NCBI GenBank assembly: GCA_009193035.1
Contig: SWDT01000292.1
Span: 1-11,812, forward strand
Origin: Halicephalobus mephisto
Lineage: Eukaryota; Nematoda; Chromadorea; Rhabditida; Panagrolaimidae
Length of the DNA: 11,812 nucleotides
Direction: 5' to 3'
This document shows, in pieces, positions 7,806 through 11,812 of this stretch. Numbering within the stretch: the stretch's first letter is position 1; each line of letters starts with the position of its first letter. The position numbers and the translations under genes are program-made. The notes beneath the pieces are model-generated. The model had not been told where the DNA came from and did not search any database. It worked only from the letters and a program-made list of their open reading frames with translations.

Positions 7806-8816
7806 TTAATTATCAGCAAACTTCGTACAGCAGAATTGAGCCGTGCTAGAAGAATTATTGTTGGCATATGTTGCACTCTGATATGAACAGGGGGATTCCT
7901 TGGTGAATGCTACTCCTTCTTCCATCTCGTAAACACCGTTTCTCTGAATGAGTCTACTAACATCAATGACATAATGAGGTGAAGCTTGATACAATGGATA
8001 GATCATATATTTAAAGAGAATTTTAAAGTCAGATGATGGAAGAAAACTAACGCAATTTGAAGTGTTTCCTAAGTTAGTAAAACAATCAGAAGGTAAATCG
8101 TTTTCCTGAAGTAAATATTCATATTGGTTAGAGCCTTTAGAAGAGACGGAGATGTTGAGTTTCGCATCGAAGGTAGCATTGAGATTTGCAAAAAAGTGGC
8201 CATTATTGTAGAGATATGCAGAACTGCTAAACTGCATGCATTTTGGGGTGTTCATAGGTGGTGGGGGGACTGATTTGTAGCCTGTGCAGCATTGACGGGC
8301 GTAGAAGGTATAATTGAGCATACTCTGCGTCGTCTCTCGACAGCTGTTATCTTCAGTGAAGAGATCTCCAGTCGATAAACTTATTCCGCCATCGTCGATC
8401 AAATTGTTCAAGAGTACAATGTATTTCTGCATGTTTACCATATATACGGGTAGTATCATTTCAACAGTGTCATTTCCAACAAGCCAGCTACAGTGCCCGC
8501 CGATACTATAGCATTTCTTATAGAGGCCTTGTCCAATAGAAGCCATTATGCCGTCTTCAATCGGGTAGTAGAGGGAGGAGTTGACAGAAGTGAAGGTTTG
8601 GTCAGTGATAAAGAGCTGGGTTTTTGGGTTTCTCATGAGGTCTTTAGTATGGAGATTCGCTGTGTAAACCATAACTTGGGCGTCGTTTATGGTTACGGTA
8701 AGGTTGAGAGATGTAGAAGTGCAGATTTGAGCACTTTGAGCAGCAGAGAAGGCCAGAAGCCCGAAGAAAGCAAGGAAGAAGACTCGGATCATCATTGGAG
8801 CTGAATGTGAAGTCAA
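7806..8816 (-). CDS. Copy 3: secreted, N-glycosylated two-domain 12-cysteine protein, family unknown
   Basis: An uninterrupted frame of 336 codons, paralogous to the gene at 2486-3508. The TATA box sits about 28 bases before the first ATG, so the MM pair at residues 8-9 (8790-8795) is the likelier start; the signal peptide MMIRVFFLAFFGLLAF follows. All twelve cysteines are kept: 32, 102, 109, 159, 176-177 in domain 1 and 193, 245, 255, 310, 329-330 in domain 2. The linker YKSVPPPPMNTPKCM is identical to copy 2. Relative to copy 2, residues 1-85, 146-195 and the last 50 are close to identical, whereas about 86-145 and 196-290 differ heavily, including small length changes in domain 2. Several NxS/T sequons lie in the variable parts. 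No membrane anchor is seen. Function unknown; an extracellular, possibly host- or environment-facing role is inference only. Confidence 0.85.
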   Translation of the reverse strand: MTSHSAPMMIRVFFLAFFGLLAFSAAQSAQICTSTSLNLTVTINDAQVMVYTANLHTKDLMRNPKTQLFITDQTFTSVNSSLYYPIEDGIMASIGQGLYKKCYSIGGHCSWLVGNDTVEMILPVYMVNMQKYIVLLNNLIDDGGISLSTGDLFTEDNSCRETTQSMLNYTFYARQCCTGYKSVPPPPMNTPKCMQFSSSAYLYNNGHFFANLNATFDAKLNISVSSKGSNQYEYLLQENDLPSDCFTNLGNTSNCVSFLPSSDFKILFKYMIYPLYQASPHYVIDVSRLIQRNGVYEMEEGVAFTKESPCSYQSATYANNNSSSTAQFCCTKFADN

Positions 8817-8843
8817 CTATGCCAGATCTTGTTTTCGCTACTT

Positions 8844-8851
8844 TTTTTATA
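8844..8851 (-). promoter_or_regulatory. TATA box of copy 3
   Basis: The gene strand reads TATAAAAA within TATATATAAAAAAAG, at the same distance from the ATG as in copy 2. The sequence from here to about 8915 is conserved with the copy 2 promoter, then similarity becomes patchy. Confidence 0.55.
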
Positions 8852-8854
8852 TAT

Positions 8855-10026
8855 AAATTTCTCTCAGAAAGTAGTGCTTTATCAGTTGATTTTAGTTTGG
8901 ACTGCTATCACGATTAATTTTTCCAATTCTCTCTGTTGCTTCCCGGAAATTAGATAACTACTATTAGAGATGGGGAACTTAATATGCACTTTGTCATACA
9001 TAGATTCACTAAATGTACGTCAAATATACAATTAATGTAAAGAAGTCAGACTAATTATCATTGCAGTAATATAATGCACAGGACTTAAAAATCACTGAAA
9101 GATCATTTCAGCAATTATGAATTAAATTTAGTCAAGTGACATCATAATAGTTCATCATTAAAGTATAGTGTAAAGCTCCTCAGAATGGGCGTTGACTGAT
9201 TATCATCTTTATTGCTTCTATTATATTGATAGATAATACAACTTTAACTTCAAGCATTAGGTCAATGTCCAAAAACTATTTTAGGATAGTATCAAAGAAA
9301 TTGAGGCTTTGAAAGCTTGTGAATACTATCCAACGTTGCTCTCAATAAATTCTCTGTTATAAATCTTGGATAATATTCAAGAACATCTACCTCTGAATCT
9401 TCTAGATATCATTTGAGTTTCTTTTCAATATACTATGTACTGTAAAAATGAATAAAAACTTTTTTAATTTGCTGTCTAAGTAAAAATTTCTTGTGATATT
9501 CTTTCAAAATGATTATTACTTAAGGGAATTAAACAAAATCCAAAGATTTCATGACTTCCTAGATATCAGTTGGAATACTAAGTTTAAGGTTTCAACCACA
9601 AGATCATCGTGAATGTTCTGAGCGGTTGTCTCAGAGAATAGAACAAAATCAAGTAACGTAAAATATTAGTCACCAAATTGTCCGGAAACTAACTAGGTTC
9701 TGATATATTAAGATTTCTACTGATGAATATATAAGAGTGAATAACAGAAGATCTGCATCAGCAGAATTTAAGTGACAATGAGGATCTAGGATAGGTTTCT
9801 AAATTATATCTCGTAAGAAATGCTAGATTTTATTGACTAAACATTGGTTATTGATGGTAGAGTGTCGTACTTAGTTTTGGAATTAACATTGCTAGGTTGG
9901 GACAAGTGTCACTAGCCTACTTTGGTAACACTGAATAAAGGGCGAAAATTGCTAGTACGCATGCTGATTGGTTATTTCTTGGTCTAGCGCTTCCTCTCAG
10001 ACCTTGTTCTTTCTTCTGTTACTTCC
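8855..10026. other. Promoter-distal flank of unit 3, no gene seen
   Basis: AT-rich DNA parallel to 3544-5141 of unit 2 with islands of similarity and unequal gaps. No ORF of note on either strand. It lacks the extra segments found in unit 2. Confidence 0.5.
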
Positions 10027-10186
10027 AGATCTGACAGAAGAAAAAAAGCCGTGTTTACTGAACAGAGAAATGACATTCATTCTCTTCGGTTTAATTACCC
10101 AAGTTTGAGGTAAACATTGAATTCCGCTCCTGAGTATCTTGTGGCGAGAATAACCTAAATTTTGGAACGCTTTCTATAAAGAAAGC
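10027..10186 (+). repeat. Terminal repeat block D with terminal hairpin
   Basis: Contains the core CTTCGGTTTAATTACCCAAG and TTTGAGGTAAACATTGAATTC, then CTAAATTTTGGAAC and the hairpin GCTTTCTATAAAGAAAGC (10169-10186). It is the inverted partner of block C and bounds unit 3 on the promoter side. Confidence 0.85.
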
Positions 10187-10518
10187 TTATAAATAAAAAA
10201 TATAGGGTTTTAATTAGATGTAGTCGTGGATTTTTTAAACCAACGTATGATGTCTGTCAGTAATTTCTCCTTTGACTTTTTCTTTTTTTATGACTGGTTT
10301 TTCTCTCAAGAACTATTTGGTGTTTGGACGAATCATGCCAATCTAGTAATCAAGAAGACTAACTTAAAAGGAAAAATGAGATCAGCGCGAGTAGAAATGC
10401 TGGCAATTATCGAACAGTCTTAACGCTTATGTTGAATAAACGTATGAAAATTTGTTTTTTAAAATATTTATTTCGCTTTTATTCTTCAATTTACGATATT
10501 AAAGTTACGATATTTAAA
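10187..10518. other. AT-rich flank of unit 3, no gene seen
   Basis: A 65-codon plus-strand ORF (10226-10423) contains a phenylalanine run from T-rich DNA and shows no other sign of coding. Nothing else is supported. Confidence 0.4.
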
Positions 10519-10590
10519 TCTTCGGTAGTACAGTGATTAGTATACGTAACTGTAAGTTATGAGATTCTTCTTCTCCCTCGGATCCAGCTT
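10519..10590 (+). repeat. tRNA-Asp-like relic (possible tRNA-derived SINE head)
   Basis: TCTTCGGTAGTACAGTG followed by ATTAGTAT closely resembles the acceptor and D-arm of animal tRNA-Asp. Next, CGTAA and TTATG can form an anticodon stem around the seven-base loop CTGTAAG (central triplet GTA). Further on, CTCGGATCC resembles a degraded B box. The acceptor 3' strand and T-stem do not pair, so this is not a working tRNA gene. It could be a decayed tRNA pseudogene or the head of a tRNA-derived SINE. Confidence 0.45.
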
Positions 10591-11084
10591 TATGAACGAC
10601 TAAACCCTAACTGTATTTGACAGCACTTATGATCCACTGATAACATCGTTCTGTTTTCTATAACGTACAAGTCACTGAAACAATTTTACAGCAACCGAAG
10701 TAAGTACGAAAGTCTATTTAGCACATTCTCTCTGAATGCGAACATTTTTTAAATAGTTGTAATTCCCAGTAATTATGAATTAAAGAAGGTTCGAATTCCA
10801 ATGAGAACACTCAAGCATGAGTTGAAACTTCTTGAACTTAAATTAAGTGGACATTTCTGACACAAACATTTAAAATTGAGAATTATTAAATTTTCTAAAA
10901 ATTAATACAAATTCTAGTCAAGATAATTTCATAAGAAATCAATGTGACCTCTAATCTCTATAAGTGTGGTTGTCACAGATTTAGGGAACTCAGTCTTTAT
11001 TTACAGATTAATAGTAGGAAGTCAACAATATATAATTAGAAAATTACTACGTAGTTTCAATGCTGAGGGACAATTATTGTAACA
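10591..11084. other. AT-rich interval, no gene seen
   Basis: No ORF, repeat or RNA gene that I can support. If the tRNA-like segment heads a SINE, its body would begin here, but no second copy is in the window for comparison. Confidence 0.35.
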
Positions 11085-11162
11085 TCAGCAATGGTGATGA
11101 TGCCCATGATGGTGTCCAAAATGGAAATGCTCATGGTGATGATGACGCGTGGTGGTGTCCAT
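11085..11162 (-). CDS. Histidine-rich small ORF, second frame (25 residues)
   Basis: In the frame overlapping the 3' part of the ORF at 11131-11241, a start in the context ACCATGG opens a peptide beginning MDTTTRHHHHEHFHFG and ending GHHHHC. It continues the histidine-rich theme of the longer ORF after that ORF leaves it (at HHHASSSP). It may be an independent microprotein, or the second half of one longer histidine-rich protein separated by a single-base frame change near 11145-11149. Confidence 0.35.
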   Translation of the reverse strand: MDTTTRHHHHEHFHFGHHHGHHHHC

Positions 11163-11241
11163 GGTGGTGATGACCGTGATGATGATGGTGATGATGATGA
11201 GGATGGCAGTGATGACCGAAGAGATGGTGGAAAAGGGACAT
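11131..11241 (-). CDS. Histidine-rich small protein (36 residues), putative metal binder
   Basis: The start ATG has the context AAAAAATG with an in-frame TAA just before it. The protein opens MSLFHHLFGHHCHP, then has a run of eight histidines, GHHHHG, HHH and ends ASSSP. About half the residues are histidine, encoded by a mixture of CAT and CAC with interspersed Gly, Pro and Cys, which is more than a pure triplet expansion would give. Histidine clusters bind zinc, copper or nickel; that role here is inference. TTATAAAA lies a few bases before the ATG, too close for a normal TATA box. A splice-acceptor-like TTATTTCGTTGAG at 11250-11262 may supply the real 5' end. No signal peptide is evident. 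A simple-sequence artefact cannot be excluded. Confidence 0.4.
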   Translation of the reverse strand: MSLFHHLFGHHCHPHHHHHHHHGHHHHGHHHASSSP

Positions 11242-11307
11242 TTTTTATAAGTTCTCAACGAAATAAATCCAAGCAGAGAGCTGAACAGTAGCTAGTTCCA
11301 GCTGACA

Positions 11308-11520
11308 ATGAAAGAAAACAATAAGGTGGAGTTAGGGGAAATTGAAGGACTTTTATATCAGAGACTTTTATCAGGACATGCCTTGATTACGTATGATAGC
11401 CTAGGAAAGCAGTGGGAAAGCAATGAATCACTCAAAAACGAGACAGCAAATTACGTCAGAGATCCTACTTTCTGTGATAGTAAGATATTTATAGTAAAGT
11501 ACGTAATATCAAAGAATTGA
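11308..11520 (+). CDS. Unassigned ORF, possible exon (70 codons)
   Basis: The frame begins MKENNKVELGEIEGLLYQRL and continues with a mixed, protein-like composition, a higher-complexity stretch than most chance ORFs nearby. A possible acceptor (GCTAGTTCCAG) lies just upstream at 11290-11300 and a possible donor (GTAAGA) at 11480-11485, inside the ORF, so it could be an internal or first exon. I recognise no domain. It is transcribed away from the histidine-rich ORFs, with a gap of 66 bases. A chance ORF remains possible. Confidence 0.25.
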   Translation: MKENNKVELGEIEGLLYQRLLSGHALITYDSLGKQWESNESLKNETANYVRDPTFCDSKIFIVKYVISKN

Positions 11521-11812
11521 AGACGTTCGAAATATGAGTGAAATTATGTGAAAATAAATGATAACAAAGAAATTATCAATCATCACAAAAATAGAACATT
11601 ATGGGATTTGAGAAGCAATAAACTTCCATTTCTTACATTCATTCCGAAAAAAAGAATAAAGTAGCAATTATGTGAGTTTTTTTATTTTCATCTTTGAATA
11701 TCACAATCTTAATACAAATGCTTTATCTCAACACCAATGAGCAATTTAATTTTGACGTAATTTTTCTCTCTTTTTGAGTGATTCATTGGTTTCTCAGGTT
11801 GTGATACGTAAT
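11521..11812. other. AT-rich window end, no gene seen
   Basis: No supported ORF or RNA gene. AATAAA occurs at 11618 and 11658, too far from any assigned gene to interpret. Confidence 0.35.

Larger units (their letters stand above)
7028..10186. mobile_element. Unit 3: complete TIR-bounded element carrying gene copy 3
   Basis: The 158-base block at 7028-7185 is the inverted counterpart of the 160-base block at 10027-10186, and each ends outward in the hairpin GCTTTCT(...)AGAAAGC. Between them lie the 3' flank, the intact secreted-protein gene on the minus strand, its TATA promoter and an AT-rich distal flank. The same arrangement, with damaged ends, recurs as units 1 and 2. No transposase ORF is visible. 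I see no convincing target-site duplication: outside the left hairpin the sequence is CTTACAG, outside the right TTATAAATA. A non-autonomous DNA transposon with a captured or resident gene is the simplest reading; an inverted segmental duplication of flanks is the alternative. Confidence 0.6.

Noticed and set aside
8493..8804. 103-codon plus-strand ORF antisense to gene copy 3
   Set aside because: Antisense shadow of a well supported gene; the charged, repetitive translation reflects the complementary strand of the signal-peptide region.
7028..10186. Helitron, suggested by the terminal hairpins
   Set aside because: Helitrons have a hairpin at the 3' end only and a CTRR terminus. Here long inverted repeats occur at both ends and no CTRR end or Rep/helicase ORF is seen.
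10226..10423. 65-codon ORF with a phenylalanine run
   Set aside because: It arises from a T-rich tract with no other sign of coding.
11091..11291. Asp/Met-rich plus-strand ORF (GDDD repeats)
   Set aside because: It is the complement of the histidine codons on the minus strand. The acidic run is a by-product of GAT repeats and has a weaker case than the histidine frames, though orientation cannot be proved from sequence alone.

Overview
The window looks like nuclear DNA of an invertebrate animal with small introns; a nematode or flatworm is plausible, but the sequence does not settle the phylum. It is AT-rich throughout. The one recognisable housekeeping-type gene, a UBE2D-like ubiquitin-conjugating enzyme, is cut by introns of only about 42 to 56 bases with GT...AG ends. 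Genes have TATA boxes and AATAAA signals, and there is no bacterial operon organisation.

Layout. (1) 1-438 is the 3' end of an LTR retrotransposon: a short open tail, a polypurine tract, and an LTR starting TGTAG and ending CTACA. It abuts, and appears to interrupt, (2) 439-1208, a broken plus-strand copy of a secreted, cysteine-rich protein gene. (3) 1448-2265 is an imperfect palindrome (arms about 290 bases, spacer 233) where this first gene unit meets a second one tail to tail. (4) 2486-3508 (minus) is an intact second copy (340 codons, or 333 from the preferred start). (5) 5142-5301 is a roughly 160-base terminal-repeat block. (6) 5921-6605 holds the E2 gene. (7) 7028-10186 is a complete unit of about 3.2 kb bounded by inverted repeats of about 160 bases, each ending in a small hairpin, with the third, intact gene copy (7806-8816, minus) as its only substantial ORF. 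(8) 10519-10590 is a tRNA-Asp-like relic. (9) 11085-11241 (minus) encodes very histidine-rich small peptides in two frames. (10) 11308-11520 is an unassigned ORF.

Main interpretation. Three copies of a two-domain, 12-cysteine, sequon-rich secreted protein gene sit in units that share flanks and terminal inverted repeats. No transposase is visible. The units therefore look like a non-autonomous TIR element that carries, or has captured, a secreted-protein gene. Within the intact pair, near-identical blocks (signal peptide, promoter, linker) alternate with strongly divergent ones, as expected for a diversifying secreted family. The first copy is damaged (retrotransposon insertion, deletion of about 73 bases) but has a likely intron that the other copies lack. 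The E2 gene lies between two of these units and keeps its catalytic residues, but has a one-base frame break in a run of seven A.

I do not recognise the secreted family. All similarities were judged by eye, without database searches.
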